A stretch of 7,712 nucleotides of DNA, taken from contig CAYXZR010000033.1 in assembly GCA_964470025.1 (NCBI GenBank), positions 1 to 7,712 of the forward strand. The letters are read 5' to 3'. Made by a program: the position numbers and the translations under genes. Within the stretch, counting starts at the first letter, position 1. The number at the start of each line of letters is the position of its first letter. Source of the DNA: CAYXZR01 sp964470025 (lineage in GTDB: Bacteria > Patescibacteriota > Patescibacteriia > Buchananbacterales > UBA6539). Under the pieces are notes generated by a model. It saw nothing but the letters and a program-made list of their open reading frames with translations, was not told the DNA's origin and ran no database searches. Positions 1-4,017 of this stretch are shown one piece after another.

Positions 1-1
1 A

Positions 2-310
2 TTTTTAGCAACAATATTATTCACGGGCATATCGACAATTTTAACCTGGAATCAATGGTACTCTTCTAGTTTGCTTCAATGGGATACTGGGAGATTCTTA
101 GCGCTATTTACTTCCGCCTTCATTGTATTACTAGTACCGTTCTTAACTTTTATTATTCCGACGCTCAAAAAATATCCTAAAAAACAAAGAGCAATACTTG
201 GCTTTTGTCTAGGACTTGCTATGATTTTACCTCTTGGGTACTATAAAATATCTTTAATGCAAGGCATAGGCCTTATATTAGTATGCGGCTTTACTGGAAC
301 TTGCTTATAA
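2..310 (+). CDS. C-terminal part of an unidentified multi-pass membrane protein (5' end outside window)
   Basis: The reading frame is open from the left edge and ends in TAA at 308-310, so the window holds the last 102 residues of a longer protein. A TTG at 71 could be read as a start, but the frame continues upstream with equally hydrophobic sequence, so truncation by the window edge is the simpler reading. Four hydrophobic stretches are visible, at roughly residues 1-16, 32-53, 64-80 and 86-102. They are separated by a polar segment (WNQWYSSS) and a basic loop (LKKYPKKQR) that should lie on the cytoplasmic side. This is the layout of an integral membrane protein, for example a transporter or polysaccharide polymerase. 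No family motif can be seen, so I do not assign a function. The next gene starts 60 nt downstream on the same strand. Confidence 0.6.
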   Translation, partial: FLATILFTGISTILTWNQWYSSSLLQWDTGRFLALFTSAFIVLLVPFLTFIIPTLKKYPKKQRAILGFCLGLAMILPLGYYKISLMQGIGLILVCGFTGTCL

Positions 311-370
311 ATAACTTTCTTTTACTCGTTCCAATACTTACAACTATCAACATACTATAAACAAAAGAGT

Positions 371-514
371 ATGAAAAAAATATTTAAAAAGCGAAAAAAA
401 ACCAAACTTGATCGAATACTGCTCTCTGGATTAATAGTCTTTCTTTTGGCAACTATTATCCTAACCTCTGTTACCATTTACACCCAAGTAGAATCGGCAC
501 TATATGGCATATAG
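371..514 (+). CDS. 47-residue single-span membrane protein, hypothetical
   Basis: An ATG at 371 opens a 47-codon frame ending in TAG at 512-514. The first 15 residues are strongly basic (MKKIFKKRKKTKLDR). One hydrophobic helix follows at about residues 16-36, then a short polar tail ending in ESALYGI. This is the positive-inside arrangement of a signal-anchor protein with its tail outside the membrane. The only upstream purine-rich element is AAAAGAG, directly before the start and too close to be a good Shine-Dalgarno. It may be co-transcribed with the membrane protein 60 nt upstream. The composition is protein-like and the charge and hydrophobicity pattern is hard to obtain by chance, but the length is small and I recognise no homologue. 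Function unknown. Confidence 0.5.
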   Translation: MKKIFKKRKKTKLDRILLSGLIVFLLATIILTSVTIYTQVESALYGI

Positions 515-518
515 TTTT
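500..518 (+). terminator. Possible weak terminator at the end of the 47-residue gene
   Basis: CTATA and TATAG form a 5-bp stem around TGGCA, overlapping the stop codon and followed by TTTTAT. The stem is entirely AT apart from its closing C-G pair and the U-tract is short, so termination here would be inefficient. No better candidate lies between this gene and the next promoter. Confidence 0.25.
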
Positions 519-565
519 ATGACAGAGAATTAAATATTTGACAATCTAAGAATCTGACAGACCCC

Positions 566-594
566 TTGCATTATTCCCAATCCTGTGCTATTGT
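566..594 (+). promoter_or_regulatory. Sigma70-type promoter of the tRNA unit
   Basis: TTGCAT at 566-571 and TATTGT at 589-594 are separated by exactly 17 bp, and the -10 is preceded by TG plus one base (TGCTATTGT), an extended -10. Transcription would begin near 601. It would cover the structured leader, tRNA-Val, the small membrane protein and tRNA-Ala, and stop at the terminator at 1179-1205. No other convincing promoter lies before either tRNA. Confidence 0.6.
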
Positions 595-600
595 ATCCGA

Positions 601-726
601 GTTAGCAAACCAGGTTTTATGGCTGTAACCAGCGGATCTTCAAGCGAATCCAAGGCAGCTATACGCCGCAATTCTTCCTCGAGCTGATTCCAGGTCAGTC
701 CGCTGAAGAGCACCATTCATTACAGC
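601..726 (+). ncRNA. Candidate structured leader RNA before tRNA-Val, not recognised
   Basis: This stretch is about 50% GC while the preceding 500 nt are near one third. It begins at the predicted transcription start and ends 15 nt before tRNA-Val. Three nested perfect stems can be drawn: GCTGTAA 622-628 with TTACAGC 720-726; CAGCGGA 630-636 with TCCGCTG 699-705; CAGCT 656-660 with AGCTG 682-686. A small upstream hairpin (AAAC 607-610 with GTTT 614-617) precedes them. I recognise no Rfam-type signature: it is not a T-box, the signal recognition particle tetraloop motif is absent, and there are no tRNA features. It could be a processed leader, an independent small RNA or a cis-regulator. The opposite strand carries a 42-codon open frame over nearly the same span (588-716), which is the main competing explanation. 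Confidence 0.4.
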
Positions 727-741
727 AATACTTATTTACAA

Positions 742-818
742 GGGCAGTTAGCTCAGTTGGTTAGAGCACCTCGTTTACACCGAGGGGGTCGTAGGTTCGA
801 ATCCTTCACTGCCCACCA
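742..818 (+). tRNA. tRNA-Val (anticodon TAC)
   Basis: A 77-nt cloverleaf with encoded CCA. The acceptor stem GGGCAGT/ACTGCCC, D stem GCTC/GAGC and anticodon stem CCTCG/CGAGG are all fully paired. The anticodon loop TTTACAC gives anticodon TAC, reading GTA and other valine codons by wobble. The discriminator base is A. The T loop TTCGAAT is canonical, while the T stem GTAGG/CCTTC contains one T-T mismatch. A promoter and leader lie upstream, and a protein gene starts 15 nt downstream, so the transcript must be cut at 818 to free both. Confidence 0.96.
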
Positions 819-833
819 GAAAAAAACTATTGT

Positions 834-1085
834 ATGATTGGAAGAATAATTTTTGGACTATTCATCACTGTAGTTGGAGCACTCATCTCCATCTACTCAG
901 AAGCCATCTTTAGTTTTTTTGGAGCTGTACCATTTGCAGAAAAGTTCTTACGATCAGAAGGCGGTTCACGATTATTCTATCAACTCCTCGGAATCCTGAT
1001 TGCAATTATAGGATTTCTCATCATGACAGGATTAATAGAAAGTCTGCTTACTGGTATTGCAAAACTTTTTGTACCAGGTATATAA
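834..1085 (+). CDS. 83-residue two-helix membrane protein, conserved CPR-type hypothetical
   Basis: The frame starts with ATG at 834 and ends with TAA at 1083-1085. Two hydrophobic helices are visible, at about residues 4-30 and 46-70. They are joined by a polar loop containing PFAEKFLRSEGGSRLFYQL. I recall small CPR membrane proteins with this same loop pattern (AEK, GGSRLFY, LLGI), but no function is known to me. There is no Shine-Dalgarno in the 15 nt between the tRNA 3' end and the ATG (AGAAAAAAACTATTGT-like sequence). No earlier in-frame start exists before the tRNA. The gene sits between two tRNAs with gaps of 15 and 11 nt and no promoter or terminator of its own. Its mRNA would therefore be a by-product of tRNA excision, near-leaderless at the 5' end. 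Protein nature is likely; role unknown. Confidence 0.75.
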   Translation: MIGRIIFGLFITVVGALISIYSEAIFSFFGAVPFAEKFLRSEGGSRLFYQLLGILIAIIGFLIMTGLIESLLTGIAKLFVPGI

Positions 1086-1096
1086 AACTAACGCAT

Positions 1097-1173
1097 GGGC
1101 CCGTAGCTCAGTTGGCTAGAGCGCCTCGTTTGCACCGAGGAGGTCACAGGTTCGAATCCTGCCGGGTCCACCA
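1097..1173 (+). tRNA. tRNA-Ala (anticodon TGC)
   Basis: A 77-nt cloverleaf with encoded CCA. The acceptor stem GGGCCCG/CGGGTCC contains a G-T wobble at the third pair, the G3:U70 identity element of alanine tRNAs. The D stem GCTC/GAGC and anticodon stem CCTCG/CGAGG are fully paired. The loop TTTGCAC gives anticodon TGC, and the discriminator is A. The T stem ACAGG/CCTGC has an A-C mismatch at its outer pair. The gene starts 11 nt after the stop of the small membrane protein and runs directly into a terminator, so it is the last member of the unit. Confidence 0.97.
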
Positions 1174-1178
1174 AAAAA

Positions 1179-1205
1179 CACCTTATACGTATAAGGTGTT
1201 TTTTT
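1179..1205 (+). terminator. Intrinsic terminator of the tRNA unit, potentially bidirectional
   Basis: CACCTTATAC and GTATAAGGTG (1179-1198) form an uninterrupted inverted repeat followed by seven T. Including the flanking A and T tracts, the perfect palindrome spans 1173-1204. In practice the inner CG and neighbouring pairs open to form the loop. An A-tract on the 5' side makes it usable from the other strand too. It starts right at the tRNA-Ala 3' end. Confidence 0.88.
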
Positions 1206-1212
1206 GATTAAT

Positions 1213-1250
1213 AAAAAAGACCCGAAACAACATTAAGTTGAAATCGAGTC
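1213..1250 (-). terminator. Intrinsic terminator of the 205-residue hypothetical gene
   Basis: Read leftward, GACTCGA (1244-1250) pairs with TCGGGTC (1219-1225, one T-G wobble) and CAAC (1237-1240) with GTTG (1228-1231) around a 5-nt loop. Six T (1213-1218) follow. It begins 14 nt after the stop codon of the leftward gene. It is separate from, and only 8 nt away from, the tRNA terminator, so the convergent units are insulated by two hairpins. Confidence 0.75.
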
Positions 1251-1263
1251 GTAAGGTATATGA

Positions 1264-1881
1264 TCATTCAAACGCACGCTCACGAGTATGACGTACAAAA
1301 ATCCACTTACTGTCCAATGGCCTATCATAGACAGCAGAGAAATCCTGTATGCGTATATCCTGACTGCACCGCGACAAGTTATACAGTGCAAATACTCCAG
1401 ATCCCGTCACACCACAGCAAAGCGGCTTCATTGCTATGTAAAGCTGCTCATCCTCTGGTTGATCTGTGTACTGGAGTCGCAACCAAGGGCCAACTTCTTG
1501 CGGACATAAGTCTAAGCCATGTTCTCTAGCGTACTGCCAAAGAGTATCACCAGACAAGAAGCGCTTCATACCAAGCTCAGCTGGCGTAACCATAACCAAT
1601 TCAATATCATGCCGGGCTCTATGCATGGTAAAATCCTCTGAAGCTATTGCCTGCTTGGCGGAGGAGTAACAAGGCATCTCCTGCTCTTCAAAGAGACGGA
1701 AAAAATCATCTTTACCACTAAACCCTTCACGAGGCAAGCCTATCTGAATCGTTCGCCAGGTATCAAAGACCCTGACTAATTTAACCTTATCAGATAGAAA
1801 AAACTTAACTGCCTCTTTGGTACCACCAAGCTTGTTTACGATTGCCTCAATCCTACCTAAAGTTAACCAAGAATACTTCAT
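1264..1881 (-). CDS. 205-residue conserved hypothetical protein (Parcubacteria-type family), start set at 1881
   Basis: The frame extends upstream to a TTG at 1989, but AAAGGAG at 1889-1895 lies 7 nt before the ATG at 1881, so I take that start. The product begins MKYSWLTLGRIEAIVNKLGG. Visible blocks are an N-terminal IEAIVNKLGG segment (11-20), a WRTIQIG block (42-48), ELVMVTPAELG (94-104), a strongly patterned GLDLCPQEVGPWLRLQY block (122-138) followed by DQP, and a C-terminal KWIFVRH. I recall this block order from a hypothetical family that recurs, often in several copies, in Parcubacteria genomes; I know of no biochemical role. No signal peptide or membrane segment is seen, so it is probably cytoplasmic. 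It has its own promoter, a hairpin-rich leader and its own terminator, so it appears to be monocistronic. TGA is its stop. Confidence 0.75.
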   Translation of the reverse strand: MKYSWLTLGRIEAIVNKLGGTKEAVKFFLSDKVKLVRVFDTWRTIQIGLPREGFSGKDDFFRLFEEQEMPCYSSAKQAIASEDFTMHRARHDIELVMVTPAELGMKRFLSGDTLWQYAREHGLDLCPQEVGPWLRLQYTDQPEDEQLYIAMKPLCCGVTGSGVFALYNLSRCSQDIRIQDFSAVYDRPLDSKWIFVRHTRERAFE

Positions 1882-1888
1882 GAAACTA

Positions 1889-1971
1889 CTCCTTTGGCTG
1901 ATAGCCAAGATTTTTTCCTCTGCCCGTTGAGCAGAGGGCCGTTTAAGCGGCATGCTAGAGGACTGATAGTC
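1889..1971 (-). promoter_or_regulatory. Structured 5' leader with SD-adjacent hairpin
   Basis: Three hairpins lie in the roughly 100-nt leader, each listed here in + strand letters: GACT-GAT-AGTC at 1961-1971; CCTCTGC 1917-1923 with GCAGAGG 1931-1937; and TTGGCT-GAT-AGCCAA at 1894-1908. The last overlaps the first two bases of the Shine-Dalgarno AAAGGAG (1889-1895, - strand). The first and last share the heptamer CTATCAG on the - strand. The arrangement suggests translation control by folding. An upstream in-frame extension through this region is possible but has no ribosome binding site. Confidence 0.45.
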
Positions 1972-1990
1972 ATAGCCAAAAATCACCAAA

Positions 1991-1996
1991 ATTATA
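1991..1996 (-). promoter_or_regulatory. Possible -10 element of the hypothetical gene
   Basis: On the - strand this is a perfect TATAAT, which would start transcription near 1984 and give a leader of about 100 nt before the ATG at 1881. No good -35 hexamer stands 17 bp upstream, and no extended TG is present, so the call rests on the -10 alone. Confidence 0.4.
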
Positions 1997-2293
1997 GTGA
2001 CTCATGTCTATGACCACCTTTACAAAATATACTTACTCAAAAGAACTAATATGCTAACTTAAAATACTTTGAGTAATTTGTCAAGCTTACTGTTTAAATA
2101 AACTATGTGCAGCACTTGGCTAATAAGTGACACACGACAAACAAAAATAGAAAGACAAAGTACACTCAAATAAAAAAGTGTAGTATAAAAAAATTTCTTT
2201 ACACAAAAATGAAACATACTAAAAAGTAAATTTATTTTTAATAAATTTTTGTGATAAAAAAATAAAGTTATCCACAATAAAAAGTATTTTTTA
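1997..2293. other. AT-rich divergent intergenic region without a credible gene
   Basis: This is roughly 300 nt of very AT-rich DNA between the leftward hypothetical gene and the rightward histone-like gene. It holds an inverted repeat TTACTCAAA 2033-2041 with TTTGAGTAA 2068-2076, and a small hairpin CACTT 2113-2117 with AAGTG 2125-2129. There is also a palindrome AAATTTAT 2228-2235 with ATAAATTT 2241-2248, and one perfect DnaA box near the right end. A leftward 72-codon frame at 2059-2277 is rich in Phe, Leu, Tyr and Lys, as expected from AT-rich noise. It lacks a ribosome binding site, so it is not called. Confidence 0.6.
2268..2276 (+). promoter_or_regulatory. Perfect DnaA box in AT-rich DNA
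   Basis: TTATCCACA matches the consensus DnaA box exactly. It lies 18 bp upstream of the probable -35 of the histone-like gene and next to long A/T runs. I find only near-misses nearby (TTTACACAA around 2199, TTGTGATAA around 2249), so it is not a classical box cluster. It could be a DnaA-responsive operator, part of an origin, or chance. Confidence 0.35.
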
Positions 2294-2322
2294 TTGTTGT
2301 TGACAAAAAAACAAGATATAAT
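2294..2322 (+). promoter_or_regulatory. Promoter of the histone-like gene
   Basis: TATAAT at 2317-2322 is a perfect -10, and TTGTTG at 2294-2299 stands 17 bp upstream. An exact TTGACA at 2300-2305 is present but only 11 bp from that -10. It would fit only with a weaker GTTAAT (2323-2328) at 17 bp. Either way transcription starts near 2329-2335, giving a leader of about 75-80 nt. Confidence 0.55.
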
Positions 2323-2341
2323 GTTAATACAAAAGTTTAAG

Positions 2342-2400
2342 ACGGAATTTTATAAACTTTTTTGTTTGCAAACAAAGATTCCGTTCGCGAAAGGAGGTGA
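2342..2400 (+). promoter_or_regulatory. Hairpin leader and strong SD of the histone-like gene
   Basis: ACGGAAT (2342-2348) pairs with ATTCCGT (2378-2384), enclosing the palindrome TTTGTTTGCAAACAAA (2361-2376). TTCGCGAA (2384-2391) follows, then AAAGGAGGTGA at 2390-2400, an almost complete anti-SD complement 9 nt from the ATG. The outer stem ends only 5 nt before the SD, so its folding could affect ribosome access. The SD itself settles the start at 2410. Confidence 0.5.
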
Positions 2401-2409
2401 GCATTTACA

Positions 2410-2694
2410 ATGCCAGCACGAAAACGAAAGACGACTGCTCGAAAGAGCACCGCTAAACGTAAACCTGCGAAGCGCACTACTGCTAAAAAGAGTACTGCAA
2501 AACGCAAAACTACAAAGCGAAAGTCAACTGCTAAAAAGTCAACTGCTAAGCGAAAGCCAGCAAAGCGAAAGACTACTAAAAAGAAGTCAACTGCTAAGCG
2601 AAAGCCAGCAAAGCGAAAGACTACTAAACGTAAGTCTACAGCTAAAAAAGCTGCGCCTAAAAAGCGGAAGACCACACGACGTAAGAAAAAATAA
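2410..2694 (+). CDS. Histone H1-like lysine/arginine-rich DNA-binding protein
   Basis: The product is 94 residues made almost only of Lys, Arg, Thr, Ala, Ser and Pro, with no acidic residues, no aromatic residues and no hydrophobic core. It starts MPARKRKTTARKSTAKRKPA and ends TTRRKKK. The repeated theme is KSTAKRKPAKRKTTK, close to the tails of eukaryotic H1 and bacterial H1-like proteins (Hc1, AlgP and BpH1 types). By analogy it should bind DNA or RNA non-specifically and compact the nucleoid. It is expected to be disordered when free, with no globular domain. A promoter, a hairpin leader and a very strong Shine-Dalgarno stand upstream, indicating high expression, and a terminator stands 17 nt downstream, so it is monocistronic. 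The DNA contains an internal 48-nt tandem duplication, so length probably varies between strains. A ribosomal-protein-like role cannot be excluded. Confidence 0.8.
   Translation: MPARKRKTTARKSTAKRKPAKRTTAKKSTAKRKTTKRKSTAKKSTAKRKPAKRKTTKKKSTAKRKPAKRKTTKRKSTAKKAAPKKRKTTRRKKK
2536..2628 (+). repeat. Tandem 48-nt repeat inside the histone-like gene
   Basis: The 45 nt at 2536-2580 recur without change at 2584-2628, offset 48 nt, i.e. 16 codons. The repeated peptide is KSTAKRKPAKRKTTK. Silent sites are also identical, so the copies are recent or kept alike by slippage or recombination. More diverged relatives of the unit flank both copies within the gene. Confidence 0.9.
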
Positions 2695-2710
2695 TTACGT
2701 CACCACTCAA

Positions 2711-2739
2711 ATAAAAACCCCGATTCTCGGGGTTTTTAT
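2711..2739. terminator. Bidirectional intrinsic terminator between convergent genes
   Basis: CCCCGA (2718-2723) and TCGGGG (2727-2732) pair around a TTC loop. The stem is extended by A5/T5 tracts and two more pairs (2711-2717 with 2733-2739). The T-tract follows the GC stem on both strands, so it ends the histone-like transcript rightward and the endonuclease Q operon leftward. It lies 16 nt after one stop codon and about 20 nt after the other. Confidence 0.92.
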
Positions 2740-2759
2740 TATGGATGCGCCATGTAAAG

Positions 2760-4013
2760 CTATACGAGCTTTTTTTGTTTCGGACCAAAATCCTCACCAG
2801 GCTTCGCAAGTCGCACCACACCAAACTCACCATCATAGCCAGGCGAGATATATACATCTCCACTTCGCACTCGCATAATACCCTGTGCAATCTCAGGAGT
2901 TGCAATACCACTAATTTCTTCTTGTGGTAAATCAAGCAACACATCAAACTCAGGAGCACATGCTACTATTTTTTCATACAACGATTGCACCTTCTTTGAA
3001 TTAACGCCAACTCCAACTACCTCCGAAATAATCTCTTGTAGTGGAATTATTTTTTTATACGCAATATCATCTCGCTTAAAACCTTCCGGGCGATCAGCCA
3101 ATTGGTGCACACGATTCTCTACACCGATAGTCAACTTTTTCTTACATCGAGGACAAATGTTATGTAACGCTTCTGACTCAGTTGGTGACAGCTGAACACC
3201 GCACTCACGATGCCCGTCCCAATGATACTTACCTTCTTCAGGAAAAAACTCAATAGTATATAAAAACTTAGCCCTATCTTTTTCTTTAATAATTCGACAC
3301 ACCTCATCATAACTCAAATCACTATCAGAAATCTCCATAACATTTGCCTCACGGCCAAGTTTTCGTGGAGAATGTGCATCAGAATTAGAAATTAAGGTTA
3401 AGTGGTCATGTTTTGATAAGCGCCAGTTCATCGCTGGATCAGAAGACAATCCAGTTTCTAATGCATAAATATGTTTTGTCATCGAACCAAAGCAATCCTC
3501 CAAACTATCAAAGCCAGACTTTGATCCAAACACCGCAAACCACGGCGTCCACACATGAGCAGGAACCATCATACATCGCTCATCAGCATCAAGTACAATC
3601 TTTGTAAGTTCTTCAGAGCTCAATCCCATAATAGGCCGACCATCTGCCTTAAGATTGACTCCCCGCTTTTCAAGCTCTGCAATAATGTTGTGTACAGCAG
3701 TAAATGATGGTGCAAACACACATAGATGTACACGACGAGTCGCATCACCGTGCTTATAAATACAGCTTAGCTCTGTGGTTAGCATAAAACGAACACCAGT
3801 TGTATCCTCGCGAAGCTTAAATAACCCTTCCTCTACTTCAATCAATTTCTCTTCACACTCTTTAATCCATGCTGGATGAGTAAAATCAGCGGTACCGACA
3901 ATAGTAATACCTTTTTTCTTCGCCCACAACGCATTATTCTCAAGATCCAAATCCTTAGAACACGCCCGCGAGTATTTTGAATGCAAATGTAAATCTATAA
4001 TGTGTCGTGACAT
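2760..4013 (-). CDS. Endonuclease Q family protein (PHP-domain nuclease for deaminated bases)
   Basis: The 417-residue product has the full layout of EndoQ, which nicks DNA on the 5' side of uracil, hypoxanthine, xanthine and abasic sites. The N-terminal PHP domain shows DLHLHS (7-12), TADFTH (41-46), TTELSC (79-84), RVHLCVFAP (94-102), PAHVWTPW (151-158), ETGLSSD (186-192) and SNSDAHSP (209-216). Together these give the His, Asp and Glu metal ligands. A zinc-binding insert follows: FFPEEGKYHWDGHREC (256-271) with the ICPRCKKKLTIGV block (286-298). A helical C-terminal domain ends at GPKQKKLV. The length fits archaeal EndoQ (about 420). Database labels for relatives are often wrong (helicase-like or DNA polymerase X-like), but the motif order is distinctive. 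It starts 4 nt after the nucleotidyltransferase stop and is last in its operon. No Shine-Dalgarno is seen, so translational coupling is likely. Confidence 0.88.
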   Translation of the reverse strand: MSRHIIDLHLHSKYSRACSKDLDLENNALWAKKKGITIVGTADFTHPAWIKECEEKLIEVEEGLFKLREDTTGVRFMLTTELSCIYKHGDATRRVHLCVFAPSFTAVHNIIAELEKRGVNLKADGRPIMGLSSEELTKIVLDADERCMMVPAHVWTPWFAVFGSKSGFDSLEDCFGSMTKHIYALETGLSSDPAMNWRLSKHDHLTLISNSDAHSPRKLGREANVMEISDSDLSYDEVCRIIKEKDRAKFLYTIEFFPEEGKYHWDGHRECGVQLSPTESEALHNICPRCKKKLTIGVENRVHQLADRPEGFKRDDIAYKKIIPLQEIISEVVGVGVNSKKVQSLYEKIVACAPEFDVLLDLPQEEISGIATPEIAQGIMRVRSGDVYISPGYDGEFGVVRLAKPGEDFGPKQKKLV

Positions 4014-4017
4014 GAAA

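Noticed and set aside
538..543. An exact TTGACA that could be the -35 of the tRNA promoter
   Set aside because: The bases 16-18 bp downstream (ACCCCT and neighbours) do not resemble a -10. The TTGCAT/TATTGT pair at 566-594 has ideal spacing and an extended TG.
620..688. A 22-codon rightward frame (MAVTSGSSSESKAAIRR start) as a leader peptide with Ala and Val codons
   Set aside because: It has no SD, and Ala/Val codons are not clustered enough to indicate attenuation. It also lies inside the proposed folded RNA, and control of tRNA genes by such peptides is not established.
601..720. Resemblance of the leader (CCAAGGCAG, CCAGGTCAG segments) to bacterial signal recognition particle RNA
   Set aside because: The conserved domain IV tetraloop and its symmetric and asymmetric internal loops cannot be formed in order, and the nested stems do not give the expected single rod.
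1260..1669. Three rightward frames (1260-1529, 1288-1509, 1466-1669)
   Set aside because: They are shadows on the opposite strand of the hypothetical gene, with low-complexity or Cys/His-rich noise and no ribosome binding sites.
2059..2277. A leftward 72-codon hydrophobic frame in the AT-rich intergenic region
   Set aside because: Phe/Leu/Tyr/Lys bias is what AT-rich noise encodes. There is no SD, and it overlaps the DnaA box and the promoter-proximal palindrome.
2536..2628. CRISPR-like or mobile-element repeat
   Set aside because: There are two in-phase 48-nt units with no spacers, fully inside a reading frame. This is a coding tandem repeat.
2294..2878. A 194-codon rightward frame and a 112-codon leftward frame over the histone-like gene
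   Set aside because: Both read the repetitive Lys/Arg codons in wrong frames. The 194-codon frame also runs through the terminator and into the opposite-strand EndoQ gene.
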